From NCBI RefSeq assembly GCF_027947575.1, contig NZ_CP116256.1:6014001-6078000 (forward strand): a stretch of DNA of 64,000 nt, given 5' to 3'. Shown here piece after piece: positions 15,309 to 24,231 of the stretch. Both the position numbers and the translations under genes were made by a program. Position 1 is the stretch's first letter. Each line of letters starts with the position of its first letter. The stretch is from Streptomyces rubrogriseus. GTDB taxonomy: Bacteria; Actinomycetota; Actinomycetes; Streptomycetales; Streptomycetaceae. Under the pieces are notes generated by a model. That model made no database searches, was not told the DNA's origin, and saw only the letters and a list, made by a program, of their open reading frames with translations.

Positions 15309-16373
15309 ATGAGATTGACCGACATATCGCTGAACTGGCTGCTTCCGGGCGCCGTGCTGCTCCTGGGCATGCTGGCGGCGGTGGCGGTGCTCGCGCGCGG
15401 CAAGCGTTCCTCGGGGAAGGACGCGGGCGCGGACGACTCGTGGGAGCGCATGGAGGAGCGCCGCCGGCGCAAGGAGGCCCTCTACGGCACCTTCTCCTAC
15501 GTCCTGCTCTTCTGCTGTGCCGCGGTCGCCGCGGCGCTCTCCTTCCACGGTCTGGTCGGCTTCGGCGAGCAGAACCTCGGCCTGAGCGACGGCTGGCAGT
15601 ACCTGGTCCCGTTCGGGCTCGACGGCGCGGCGATGTTCTGCTCCGTCCTCGCGGTGCGCGAGGCCAGCCACGGTGACGCGGCGCTCGGCTCGCGGATACT
15701 CGTGTGGGCCTTCGCCTTCGCCGCGGCCTGGTTCAACTGGGTGCACGCGCCGCGCGGCCTGGGGCACGCGGGTGCCCCGCACTTCTTCGCGGGCATGTCC
15801 CTGTCGGCGGCGGTGCTGTTCGACCGGGCGCTGAAGCAGACCCGCCGGGCCGCCCTGCGCGAGCAGGGCCTGGTGCCGCGTCCGCTGCCGCAGATCCGCA
15901 TGGTCCGCTGGCTGCGCGCGCCCCGCGAGACGTACCGCGCCTGGTCGCTGATGCTCTTGGAGGGCGTGCGCAGCCTGGACGAGGCGGTCGAGGAGGTGCG
16001 CGACGACCGGCGCCAGAAGGAGGAGAAGAAGCTCCGGCGGCGCGAGCAGGAGCGGCTGGAGCGGGCGCAGCTCAAGGCGATCAGCCGGGGCCACGGCCAC
16101 CGCGGCTTCCCCGGGCGCGGCGGCCGTCAGGTCGAGGTCGAGGTGCAGCAGGTCGAGCGGGGCTCGGAACGCGCCACCGCGGAGCCTGCCATATCGACCC
16201 CGGAGCAACTGCCCGCGGCGAGCCGGCGGCCCTCCCTTCAGCCCGTGCGGAGCGGGTCTGAGCAGATGTCCGTGGAGACCGTCGACCTCACCGCGGAGGA
16301 CGACACCCAGGCCCTGCCCCGCCTGGACTCCCTGGAGCGCAAGCTCAAGGACCTGGAGCAGCAGTTCGGCTGA
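15309..16373 (+). CDS. SpdB-like DUF2637 membrane protein
   Basis: 354 residues. An N-terminal helix (about 8-28) is followed by a charged stretch and then four hydrophobic segments between about 60 and 180. These contain WQYLVPFGLDGAAMF and the FNWVHAPRG motif typical of DUF2637. The C-terminal 150 residues are charged, coiled-coil-like (VRDDRRQKEEKKLRRREQER), then disordered. DUF2637 proteins are best known as Spd spread proteins of Streptomyces conjugative plasmids. This one has no tra, rep or int neighbours and sits in conserved chromosomal DNA. ATG 15309 follows AAGGGACCCC. Cellular role unknown. Confidence 0.85.
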   Translation: MRLTDISLNWLLPGAVLLLGMLAAVAVLARGKRSSGKDAGADDSWERMEERRRRKEALYGTFSYVLLFCCAAVAAALSFHGLVGFGEQNLGLSDGWQYLVPFGLDGAAMFCSVLAVREASHGDAALGSRILVWAFAFAAAWFNWVHAPRGLGHAGAPHFFAGMSLSAAVLFDRALKQTRRAALREQGLVPRPLPQIRMVRWLRAPRETYRAWSLMLLEGVRSLDEAVEEVRDDRRQKEEKKLRRREQERLERAQLKAISRGHGHRGFPGRGGRQVEVEVQQVERGSERATAEPAISTPEQLPAASRRPSLQPVRSGSEQMSVETVDLTAEDDTQALPRLDSLERKLKDLEQQFG

Positions 16374-16401
16374 GCCGAGCGCGCCCCGTATCCGTGCCGA
16401 T

Positions 16402-16437
16402 GGCCTGAGGCGCCGGTCTTCCCGGCGGCCTCAGGCC
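16402..16437. terminator. Bidirectional terminator hairpin
   Basis: A long GC stem: GGCCTGAGG pairs with CCTCAGGCC, continued inward by CGCCGG against CCGGCG with one bulged G and a 5-base loop (TCTTC). It lies between the convergent spdB-like and HATPase genes and overlaps the stop codon of the latter (16431-16433), so it can serve both. Confidence 0.85.
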
Positions 16438-16847
16438 GCTTCCGCCTCCGCCCCCGCGCCCAGTTCGAACCAGACCGACTTGCCCACCTCGCAGGGCTGT
16501 ACGCCCCAGTCGTCGGCGAGCGACTCGACCAGGACCAGCCCTCTGCCGTTGGTGCTCTCCTCCCGCTGCGGTGCGCGCGGCCGGGGCTGCCGGCCCCGGC
16601 CCACGAAGTCCCGTACCTCGACCCGCAGGGCGCGCGGCCCGACCGTCGCGGTCAGGACCGCGCCCTCGTCGGTGTGCACGAGCGCGTTGGTGACCAGCTC
16701 GCTGGCGAGCAGCTCCGCGACCTCCGACTGGCCGGGCCCGCCCCAGTGCCGCAGCAGCTCACGCAGGGCCCGCCGGGCCTCGGGCACCGCCCGCAGGTCC
16801 GCCCGGCCGAGCCTCCGCCTGAGCTGTGGCACCGCCTGCTCCTTCAT
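16431..16847 (-). CDS. Anti-sigma-type HATPase (ATP-binding protein)
   Basis: 138 residues of the small HATPase_c_2 family related to SpoIIAB and RsbW. The N-box is ELVTNALVHTDEG (about residues 50-62); the lid/G motif is GRGLVLVESLADDWGVQ near the C-terminus. Streptomyces encode dozens of such proteins, and many bind sigma factors or anti-sigma antagonists. It lies on the same strand as the following-in-DNA poxB gene but is 128 bases after its stop, so it may have its own promoter. Partner unknown; no STAS gene is adjacent. Confidence 0.87.
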   Translation of the reverse strand: MKEQAVPQLRRRLGRADLRAVPEARRALRELLRHWGGPGQSEVAELLASELVTNALVHTDEGAVLTATVGPRALRVEVRDFVGRGRQPRPRAPQREESTNGRGLVLVESLADDWGVQPCEVGKSVWFELGAGAEAEAA

Positions 16848-16975
16848 GTCCCCCGTCGGCGCGCTGATGTCGTCTCCCCCCGTCTGTCCCGCTCCGGTCG
16901 AACAACTTCACGGGGAAAGCCTTGCCCGTTCGAGCCCTCGCCAGTCATCCGGTTTCGGACCGGCTGTCCGTACGG

Positions 16976-18718
16976 TCACGGGCGGGGGACGTTGCGCAGG
17001 TTCGACCGGGCCATCTGGAGCATCCGTCCGACCCCGCCGTCCAGGACGATCTTCGAGGCGGACAGGGCGAAGCCGGTGACCATGTCGGCGCTGATCTTCG
17101 GCGGGATGGACAGGGCGTTGGGGTCGGTGACGACGTCGACGAGGGCGGGGCCCTTGTGCTTGAACGCCGCCTTCAGCGCCCCGGCCAGGTCCTTGGGCTT
17201 CTCCACCCGGACGCCGAAGGCGCCGCAGGCCTCGGCGACGGCGGCGAAGTCGGGGTTCTTGTTGGCCACCCCGTGCGAGGGCAGGCCCGCGACTAGCATC
17301 TCCAACTCGACCATGCCGAGCGAGGAGTTGTTGAAGAGGACGACCTTCACCGGCAGGTCGTGCTGGACGAGGGTGAGGAAGTCGCCCATCAGCATGGTGA
17401 AGCCGCCGTCGCCGGACATCGACACGACCTGCCGGCGCCGGTCGGTGAACTGGGCGCCGATCGCCATCGGCAGCGCGTTCGCCATCGAACCGTGGGAGAA
17501 GGAACCGATGATGCGGCGGCGGCCGTTGGGCGAGATGTAACGAGCCGCCCAGACGTTGCACATCCCGGTGTCGACGGTGAACACCGCGTCGTCGTCGGCC
17601 ATTTCGTCCAGCATGGCGGCCACGTACTCGGGGTGGATCGGGACGTGCTTGTCGACCTTGCGGGTGTACGCCTTGACGACGCCCTCCAGGGCGTCGGCGT
17701 GCTTCTTCAGCATCCGGTCCAGGAAGCGGCGGCTCTTCTTCTCCTTGACCCGCGGGATCAGGCAGCGCAGCGTCTCCCGCGCGTCGCCCCACACCGCGAG
17801 GTCCAGCTTGGAGCGCCGGCCCAGGTGCTCGGGCCGCACGTCGATCTGGGCGATCTTCACGTCGTCGGGCAGGAAGGCGTTGTACGGGAAGTCGGTGCCG
17901 ATCAGGAGCAGCAGGTCGCACTCGTGGGTGGCCTCGTAGGCGGCGCCGTAGCCGAGCAGTCCGCTCATGCCGACGTCGTACGGGTTGTCGTACTGGATGA
18001 ACTCCTTGCCCCGCAGGGCGTGCCCCACGGGTGCCTTGAGCTTGCCCGCGAACTCCATGACCTCGGCGTGCGCGCCCGCGGTGCCGCTGCCGCAGAACAG
18101 GGTGACCCTGTCGGCGTCGTCGATCATCCGGACCAGCCGGTCGATCTCCTCGTCGCCGGGGCGGACGGTGGGCCGGGAGGTGACGAGGGCCGTCTCGGCG
18201 GCCCCCTGCGGGGCGGGCTCGTCCGCGATGTCGCCGGGCAGCGAGACGACGCTGACGCCGCCCTGGCCGACGGCGTGCTGGATGGCGGTCTGGAGCAGCC
18301 GGGGCATCTGCTTCGGGCTGGAGATCAGCTCGCTGTAGTGGCTGCACTCGCGGAACAGCTGGTCGGGGTGGGTCTCCTGGAAGAAGCCGAGCCCGATCTC
18401 GCTGGACGGGATCTGGGAGGCCAGGGCGAGGACGGGGGCCATGGAGCGGTGGGCGTCGTAGAGCCCGTTGATGAGGTGGAGGTTGCCGGGTCCGCAGGAG
18501 CCGGCGCACGCGGTGAGCTTCCCGGTGATCTGCGCCTCCGCCCCGGCGGCGAAGGCTGCGGTCTCCTCGTGCCGCACGTGCACCCATTCGATGCCGGAGT
18601 GGCGGCGCACGGCGTCCACGACGGGGTTGAGGCTGTCCCCGACGACTCCGTAGAGGCGCTCGACCCCGGCGCGGGTGAGGATGTCGACGAACTGTTCCGC
18701 GACGTTCTGTTTGGCCAT
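16976..18718 (-). CDS. poxB: Pyruvate dehydrogenase (quinone) / thiamine-diphosphate enzyme
   Basis: 580 residues, the normal length of PoxB. N-terminal ThDP-pyrimidine domain (about 5-170) with the activating Glu in HVRHEETAAFAAGAE. Central FAD-type domain (about 190-330). C-terminal ThDP-pyrophosphate domain (about 370-530) with SGDGGFTMLMGDF and FNNSSLGMVELE. PoxB decarboxylates pyruvate to acetate and CO2, passing electrons to menaquinone, and acts at the inner face of the membrane. ATG 18718 comes 28 bases after the PP2C-like gene, so the two may be co-transcribed. A carboxylating or acetolactate activity is less likely from the sequence pattern. Confidence 0.92.
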   Translation of the reverse strand: MAKQNVAEQFVDILTRAGVERLYGVVGDSLNPVVDAVRRHSGIEWVHVRHEETAAFAAGAEAQITGKLTACAGSCGPGNLHLINGLYDAHRSMAPVLALASQIPSSEIGLGFFQETHPDQLFRECSHYSELISSPKQMPRLLQTAIQHAVGQGGVSVVSLPGDIADEPAPQGAAETALVTSRPTVRPGDEEIDRLVRMIDDADRVTLFCGSGTAGAHAEVMEFAGKLKAPVGHALRGKEFIQYDNPYDVGMSGLLGYGAAYEATHECDLLLLIGTDFPYNAFLPDDVKIAQIDVRPEHLGRRSKLDLAVWGDARETLRCLIPRVKEKKSRRFLDRMLKKHADALEGVVKAYTRKVDKHVPIHPEYVAAMLDEMADDDAVFTVDTGMCNVWAARYISPNGRRRIIGSFSHGSMANALPMAIGAQFTDRRRQVVSMSGDGGFTMLMGDFLTLVQHDLPVKVVLFNNSSLGMVELEMLVAGLPSHGVANKNPDFAAVAEACGAFGVRVEKPKDLAGALKAAFKHKGPALVDVVTDPNALSIPPKISADMVTGFALSASKIVLDGGVGRMLQMARSNLRNVPRP

Positions 18719-18746
18719 GGGTCCAGCTATGCCACAGCGCGCGGCC

Positions 18747-20372
18747 TCACGCCTCCCAAACGGCGGCGGCGGTACGGTCGTCCGCGTATCCCTTGACCCG
18801 CACGCCGCTGTCGGCGAGGAACTCCCCCGGTCCGGGCGCCGGGCGGGCGGCCCATCGCCGCGCGAGGAGTTCGCCCAGCTCGGGCTCGCTCAGCAGTGGC
18901 TCGGCGAGACCCGCGGTGCACATCAGGAGCACATCACCCGGGCGGGCTACGGAGGCCCGGAACCGGAAGGGCTCGCGGGGCGGCCCGGCGGGCGGCCCCT
19001 CGTACGGGCCCGGGGGTGTGGTGATGCCGAGGTCCATGGTCAGCCGGTCGCCCTCGGGCGTCTCGCTCGGCGCGTCGCGGGGTGCGTCGTGGGGTGTGGA
19101 GCCGAAGCCGAGGACGGGCTCTCCGGTGACCTCACCGGCGTCCGGCTCCATGTCCTGCCAGGCGCCGTCGCGCAGCCTGAGCAGTCCGCCCGCGCCGACT
19201 CCGAAGAACACCCGCGTGCGGCACCCGGGATCGGCGGGCAGCAGCAGGCAGCGCAGGGTGGCCGCGTACTCGTCCGGGGCCAGGCCCTGTTCGGCGGCAC
19301 CGGCCCGGAGCCGGCCGAGGCTGCGGTCGGTGAGGCGGTGCAGGCCGGACTTCAGGTCGCCGCGCCGGGCGGCCCGCAGGTCCTCGGCGAGCCGGGCGTG
19401 GCTGCGGCCCACGGCCCGTCCGATCCACCGGCACACCTCGGCCGCCGCCCGGTGCGCCCCGGCGGTGGCACGGGCGCCGGTCGCCATCGCCACCAGGACC
19501 AGCGCCTGCTCCCCGGCGCCGAACCGGGCGACGAGCAGCGCGTCGCGCCGCGGCTCGCCCCGGTACCGCGCGGAGTCCCCGCGCACGGAGACGGCCCGCA
19601 GCGTGCACGTCCCGTACCGGGCGCCCTCCAGGACGGTGTCCGGCACCAGCCCGTCGAGGCCGTCGGGATCGGCGGGCGGCAGCGCGGTGGGCTCGGCGTC
19701 GTAGGTGGGCGGCCCGCTGCCGACGTAGTCGCGGTCGGCCTCCGACGAGGGGAGGAAGGGCGGCGGAAGCGGCGGCAGGTCGGACACGGTCGGGGTCGGC
19801 GGGACCGTCTCGGGCGGCTCCCTGAGGTCGGCGGCCCCGGACCCGGACGTGGTCCGCCCACGCGGATCCGGCCGCCTCGGCGCGGGAGGCCGCCCCGCAC
19901 CGGCCGCCGGCGACGGCACGGGACCCGACGCTTCACCCGGCGGCGGCGTTCCGGCGGGCGTGGGCCGTGGCGCTTCCGGCGCGCCCGTGTCGCCGGGGTC
20001 GGGGCTCCCGGCCGGAAAGCCCCTAGGGTCGCCGTTGCCCGGTCCCGGCAGGTCCGCGCGGAGCGGCGGGGCGTCGTCCCCGGTGCGGGGGCCGGGGACG
20101 GCGGCGGGCGGGGTCCTGGACCACCAGGGCCGTCCCGGTTCGGGCGCGGTGGGGGACGGTGGTGGCACCGGGTGCGTGGGCTCGTCGGGGCCCGCGGCCG
20201 CCGGTCCGCGGGCCAGTGTGTCCGACGCCGAGGCGAAGCGGTCGTCCAGGGAATCGGGGGCGGCCGTGGGGCCGGTGTCGTCGGTGGAGTCGTCGTACAG
20301 CTGCCCCCACCAGTGGTCCTCGGGTCCGGTGGGACCGGCGGGACCGGTGGGCCTTCCCCCCTGCTGACTCAT
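18747..20372 (-). CDS. Degenerate PP2C-type phosphatase with long proline-rich N-terminus
   Basis: 541 residues. The first 245 or so are Pro/Gly/Asp/Thr-rich and disordered. The C-terminal 290 residues look like a PP2C_2 domain: GEPRRDALLVARFGAGE, a helical core, PGDVLLMCTAGLAEPL (the usual 'LLLCSDGL' strand) and the terminal YADDRTAAAVW. However, the conserved DG that should bind the first metal is replaced by VAMATGARA, and the SDGL position reads TAGL. It keeps only the last Asp motif, so it is probably a pseudophosphatase that binds a phosphoprotein. ATG 20372 follows CAGGAG. It precedes poxB by 28 bases. Confidence 0.78.
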   Translation of the reverse strand: MSQQGGRPTGPAGPTGPEDHWWGQLYDDSTDDTGPTAAPDSLDDRFASASDTLARGPAAAGPDEPTHPVPPPSPTAPEPGRPWWSRTPPAAVPGPRTGDDAPPLRADLPGPGNGDPRGFPAGSPDPGDTGAPEAPRPTPAGTPPPGEASGPVPSPAAGAGRPPAPRRPDPRGRTTSGSGAADLREPPETVPPTPTVSDLPPLPPPFLPSSEADRDYVGSGPPTYDAEPTALPPADPDGLDGLVPDTVLEGARYGTCTLRAVSVRGDSARYRGEPRRDALLVARFGAGEQALVLVAMATGARATAGAHRAAAEVCRWIGRAVGRSHARLAEDLRAARRGDLKSGLHRLTDRSLGRLRAGAAEQGLAPDEYAATLRCLLLPADPGCRTRVFFGVGAGGLLRLRDGAWQDMEPDAGEVTGEPVLGFGSTPHDAPRDAPSETPEGDRLTMDLGITTPPGPYEGPPAGPPREPFRFRASVARPGDVLLMCTAGLAEPLLSEPELGELLARRWAARPAPGPGEFLADSGVRVKGYADDRTAAAVWEA

Positions 20373-20661
20373 GCTCCTGATTGTCCACCGATGGGGCCGG
20401 ATGGAAACGGGGCATCGGGAAATTCGGGGCGGACCGGCGTGCGCCGGGCAGCGTGTCGGGGGACGCGTCGAACAGTTCTCCGAGGTGGGGTGGCCGAGCG
20501 GCCCCACCCCCCACGGGAGGACCGCCCGGCGACGCCACCTTGGCAGAGTGACCGGCGGTACGGCGATGATGTCCCGAGGCGGGTTTGCGCCGTGGCCGTT
20601 TCCCGCCACGGACGTCCGCGCAGGTGGAGGTGGGCATGGTTCTGGGGAGGGGCGACACCTG

Positions 20662-21645
20662 ATGCTGGGAGTGCTGGGGCTGGAGGACACGCACGAGGCG
20701 GCGTACCGGGCGCTGGTGTCGGTGGGCGCGGCCGACGTACCGGATCTGGCCAGGCGGCTGGCGCTTGGCGAGCGGGACACCGAGCGCGCGCTGCGCCGGC
20801 TGGAGCAGAACGGGCTCGCCGCCCAGTCCTCGGCCCGCCCGGGACGCTGGGTCGCGGCCCCGCCGGGCGTCGCGCTGGGCGCCCTGCTCACCCAGCAGCG
20901 GCACGAGCTGGAGCGGGCGGAGCTGGCGGCGGCGCTGCTGGCGGAGGAGTATCGGGCGGCGGCGGCCGAGCCCGCGGTGCACGACCTGGTGGAGGTGGTG
21001 ACCGGCGCCGGGGCCGTCGCCCAGCGCTTCCTCCAGCTCCAGCTCGGCGCGAGCGCGGAGGTGTGCGCGCTGGTCACCGACAAGCCGGTGGCCGTGACCG
21101 GCATGGAGAACGACGCGGAGGAGCAGGCCACCGGGCGCGGTGTCCGCTACCGGGTGGTGGTCGAGCGGTCGGTCCTCGACCTGCCGACCGGCATCACCGA
21201 GCTGACCGCCGCGCTGGGCCGCGACGAGCAGGTCCGGGTCGTGGACCGGGTGCCGACCAAGCTGATCGTGGCCGACCGCTCCCTCGCCCTGGTCCCGCTC
21301 ACCGCGCGCTCCTCGGAGCCCGCCGCACTGGTGGTGCACGCCAGCGGTCTGCTCGAACTGCTGTGCGGCCTGTTCGAGGCCGTGTGGCGGGACGCCCTCC
21401 CGCTGCGTCTGGGTGTCTCCGGCGTGACCGAGCAGGCCCCGGACGGCCCCGACGGCACCGATCTGGAGATCCTCTCCCTGCTGCTCGCCGGGCTGACCGA
21501 CGCGAGCGTGGCCAAGCAGCTCGACCTGGGCCTCAGGACCGTGCAGCGACGGGTGAAACGCCTGATGGAGCTGACCGGGGTCACCACCCGGCTCCAGCTG
21601 GGCTGGCACGCCTATGAACGGGACTGGGTGGCCAGGAAGCACTGA
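20662..21645 (+). CDS. TrmB/LuxR-type two-HTH transcriptional regulator
   Basis: 327 residues. An N-terminal TrmB-like winged helix (LGLEDTHEAAYRALVSVGAA, about 1-70) and a C-terminal LuxR-like helix-turn-helix (LDLGLRTVQRRVKRLMELTG, about 270-320) flank a middle domain of unknown ligand specificity. This two-HTH layout is common in Streptomyces regulators of uncertain target. ATG 20662 is preceded by GGGGAGGGG; earlier in-frame ATGs have no ribosome site. It is divergent from the PP2C-like gene across 289 bases, so autoregulation or control of that gene and poxB is possible but only inferred. Confidence 0.85.
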   Translation: MLGVLGLEDTHEAAYRALVSVGAADVPDLARRLALGERDTERALRRLEQNGLAAQSSARPGRWVAAPPGVALGALLTQQRHELERAELAAALLAEEYRAAAAEPAVHDLVEVVTGAGAVAQRFLQLQLGASAEVCALVTDKPVAVTGMENDAEEQATGRGVRYRVVVERSVLDLPTGITELTAALGRDEQVRVVDRVPTKLIVADRSLALVPLTARSSEPAALVVHASGLLELLCGLFEAVWRDALPLRLGVSGVTEQAPDGPDGTDLEILSLLLAGLTDASVAKQLDLGLRTVQRRVKRLMELTGVTTRLQLGWHAYERDWVARKH

Positions 21646-21707
21646 GGCGGCCTCGCCCGCCGGGCCGGACTTCTGCGGACCTGGCCGGGCTCCTGCACCC
21701 TGGACAG

Positions 21708-22190
21708 ATGGGAGCGTGGGACCTCCTGCTGGCCGGCCTGGTCATTCTGCTCGGGCTGTGCGGCGTCCTGCTGCCCGGCGTGCCGGGATCGTGGCTGGTG
21801 TGGGCCGGGGTGCTGTGGTGGGCGCTGAAGGATCCGCGGCCGCTCGCGTGGGCGGTACTGGTCGGCGCCACCGTCGTGCTCCTGCTGTCCCGGGCGGTGC
21901 GGTGGGCGCTGCCGACCCGCAGGAAACGCCGGGACGAGGCCATGCGCCGGCTGACGGCGTACGGGGGCGCGGGCGCCGTCCTCGGCTTCGTCCTGGTCCC
22001 GGTGCTCGGCGCGATCCCCGGCTTCATGGGCGGCATCTACCTCGCCGAGCGGCTGCGGCTGGGCCGGCACGGCGAGGCGATGGCGTCGCTGCGGACGGCG
22101 ATGCGCCAGGGCGGCGCCGACCTGCTGACCGAGCTGTTCGCCTGCCTGCTGATCACCGGGGCGTGGCTGGGAGCGGTGCTGGCCGGCTGA
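21708..22190 (+). CDS. DUF456 membrane protein
   Basis: 160 residues with four or five hydrophobic segments. It opens WDLLLAGLVILLGLCGVLLPGVPGSW, the DUF456 signature, and includes the Gly-rich turn LGAIPGFMGGIYLAERLR. Function unknown for the family. The ribosome site before ATG 21708 is weak. Its last 38 bases overlap the convergent ogt gene, with no room for a conventional terminator between them. Confidence 0.85.
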   Translation: MGAWDLLLAGLVILLGLCGVLLPGVPGSWLVWAGVLWWALKDPRPLAWAVLVGATVVLLLSRAVRWALPTRRKRRDEAMRRLTAYGGAGAVLGFVLVPVLGAIPGFMGGIYLAERLRLGRHGEAMASLRTAMRQGGADLLTELFACLLITGAWLGAVLAG

Positions 22191-22731
22191 GCGGGGCGCC
22201 CTCCAGCGACAGCAGCCGCGTCTTGCGTTCCAGCCCGCCCGCGTATCCGGTCAGGGAGCCGTCGGCGCCGATCACCCGGTGGCAGGGGCGCAGGATCAGC
22301 AGCGGGTTCGCGCCGATCGCACCCCCGACGGCGCGTACCGCGGGCCGCGACGCCCCGATGCGCGCGGCGATCTCGCCGTACGTCGTGGTCGCGCCGTAGG
22401 GCACGTCGTCCAGTGCCGCCCACACGCGCTCCCGGAAGGCGGTGCCCTCCGCGCGCAGCGGCAGCGAGAACTCCGTCAGCTCCCCGGCGAAGTAGGCGCC
22501 GAGCTGTTCCTCGGCCGCCCGGAAGGGCCCGGCGTCGCGCCGCCACCCGTCCCGGACGCTCCGGCCGCCCTTCTGCCCGGGCACGGACAGGGAGGTGAGC
22601 GCGCCGTCGGAGCCGGCGGTGAGGAGCAGCGGCCCGACGGGGCTGCCGACCTCGTGCCAGTACGTCTCGGCGGGGACGGTCGTGGGCGTGGGCGTCGGGG
22701 TGGCCGTCGGCGTGGTCGTGGTCGTGGTCAT
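22153..22731 (-). CDS. ogt: Methylated-DNA--protein-cysteine methyltransferase
   Basis: 192 residues. The active-site signature PCHRVIG, with the alkyl-accepting Cys, is intact. It is followed by the DGSLTGYAGGLERK hairpin and preceded by the helix-turn-helix IAARIGASRPAVRAVGGA. It repairs O6-alkylguanine by suicide transfer to Cys. ATG 22731 is chosen over an in-frame ATG five codons earlier because it overlaps the stop of the Ada/AlkA gene (ATGA). The N-terminus is a Thr/Pro tract encoded by ACGACC-like repeats. It forms a repair operon with the Ada/AlkA gene upstream and overlaps DUF456 convergently. Confidence 0.92.
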   Translation of the reverse strand: MTTTTTTPTATPTPTPTTVPAETYWHEVGSPVGPLLLTAGSDGALTSLSVPGQKGGRSVRDGWRRDAGPFRAAEEQLGAYFAGELTEFSLPLRAEGTAFRERVWAALDDVPYGATTTYGEIAARIGASRPAVRAVGGAIGANPLLILRPCHRVIGADGSLTGYAGGLERKTRLLSLEGAPLSRPAPLPATPR

Positions 22732-24161
22732 CGGTCGTTCTCCCACTCTCCTGCTGCGCGCAGGTGGTTCAGTGCGTACGAGCGCCAGGGGCGCCAGGTG
22801 TCGGGGACGGCGGGGCCGGGCGGGGCGACGTCCGGGTCGCCGAGGGCGCGGGTGCGCACGACGGCGACGGTACGGGCGTCCAGGCCGGGCACGGCGAGCA
22901 GCGCGCGCTCGGCGTCGTCCCGGTCGGCGCCGGGGTCCAGGCGTACGGCGCCGTCGGCGAGGGCGGCGGCGAGCGCGCCCGGGGTGCCGTGCGGCGCGGC
23001 CCCGGCGAGGACGGCCGGTTCGGGGAAGAGGTGGGTGAGGGTGCCGCAGGGCGCGTCGAGCGCCTTGCCATACCGCTGGACGAGCCGCTCGGCCTCCGTG
23101 CGCCCCACCAGGGCGCGCACCGCCAGTTCCTCGGGGTCGGCGGTGCCCGGTGAGCGCAGCCCGGGGCGGGCGGCGACCATGGGGGCGAGCCGGGGGTCGG
23201 CGCCGAGCCGCTCGTCGACGGCGTACGGGTCGGCGTCGAGGTCGAACAGCCGCCGCAGCCGCTGTACGGAGGTGGTCAGGTCGCGCAGGTCGGTGAGGTG
23301 GAGGCGGGCGTCGAGCCAGCCCCCGCTGCCGGTACCCGTCCGGCCCGGCCGTTCCCGGACGGCGACGATCCCGGTGCCGTACGGCAGGCGCAGGGTGCGC
23401 CGGTAGAGGCGGCGGCCGGTCTCACCGCTCACCTCCTCGACGCCGGTGACGGCCTCCCGCTGGAGCAGGTCGAAGACGGGACCGGCCTGGTAGGGGCCGC
23501 GGTGGGCGAGGCGCAGCGGGACGCCGGCCGAGGGGGTGGCCGTGCGCCGGGCGGCCCGGTCGCGGGCCGGGGCGGCGGCGCGCAGCTCGCTCGGGGTGGC
23601 CGCGTACACGGCCCGGATCGTGTCGTTGAACTGCCGCACGCTGGCGAACCCCGACGCGAAGGCGATCTCGGTGACCGGCAGGACGGTGGTCTGCAACAGG
23701 ACCCGCGCGGTGTGCGCCCGCTGGGCGCGGGCGAGGGCCACGGGTCCGGCGCCCACCTCGGCGGTGAGCTGCCGCTGGACCTGGCGGGCGCTGTAGCCGA
23801 GCCGTACGGCGAGTCCGGCGACGCCCTCCCGGTCCACCACGCCGTCGCCGATCAGCCGCATGGCCCGGCCGACGACGTCGGCGCGGACGTTCCAGTCGGC
23901 GGAGCCCGGCACGGCGTCGGGACGGCACCGCCGGCAGGCCCGGAAGCCCGAGCCCTGCGCGGCGGCGGCCGTCGCGAAGAACCGCACGTTGCGCCGCTTC
24001 GGTGTGACGGCGGGGCAGCTGGGCCGGCAGTAGATGCCGGTCGTCTCGACGGCGAAGAAGAACGCGCCGTCGAACCGGGCGTCCCGGCTCCGCACTGCCT
24101 CGTACCGGACGTCCTCGCGAGCGTCCGCGTACTTCGTCGGCTGCACTGTCTGTGGTGTCAC
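22728..24161 (-). CDS. Ada-AlkA fusion regulator, AlkA active-site loop missing
   Basis: 477 residues from GTG 24161. Ada zinc domain (about 10-85) with all four cysteines (YCRPSC and ACRRC), where the first Cys repairs methyl phosphotriesters. AraC helix-turn-helix (about 95-190). AlkA N-terminal and HhH domains (about 205-477). In E. coli AlkA the segment after KDV holds the catalytic Asp (LPDD) and about 26 residues before WKPWRSYAL. Here GDPDVAPPGP runs straight on to TWRPWRSYAL after only 10 residues, and no acid stands at that place. Glycosylase activity is thus doubtful, while methyl sensing and activation of ogt look intact. The ATG at 24212 lacks a ribosome site. Confidence 0.88.
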   Translation of the reverse strand: MTPQTVQPTKYADAREDVRYEAVRSRDARFDGAFFFAVETTGIYCRPSCPAVTPKRRNVRFFATAAAAQGSGFRACRRCRPDAVPGSADWNVRADVVGRAMRLIGDGVVDREGVAGLAVRLGYSARQVQRQLTAEVGAGPVALARAQRAHTARVLLQTTVLPVTEIAFASGFASVRQFNDTIRAVYAATPSELRAAAPARDRAARRTATPSAGVPLRLAHRGPYQAGPVFDLLQREAVTGVEEVSGETGRRLYRRTLRLPYGTGIVAVRERPGRTGTGSGGWLDARLHLTDLRDLTTSVQRLRRLFDLDADPYAVDERLGADPRLAPMVAARPGLRSPGTADPEELAVRALVGRTEAERLVQRYGKALDAPCGTLTHLFPEPAVLAGAAPHGTPGALAAALADGAVRLDPGADRDDAERALLAVPGLDARTVAVVRTRALGDPDVAPPGPAVPDTWRPWRSYALNHLRAAGEWENDR

Positions 24162-24231
24162 GCCGTCCAGTCTCCGCCGGACCGGCGGACCGGGCTGGCG
24201 GAAATCGGACATCGTGTTGGCGGCCGGCGGG

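Noticed and set aside
15309-16373. Integrated conjugative element signalled by the SpdB-like gene
   Set aside because: No integrase, tra, rep or att-like repeats flank it, and the neighbours match the conserved chromosome order.
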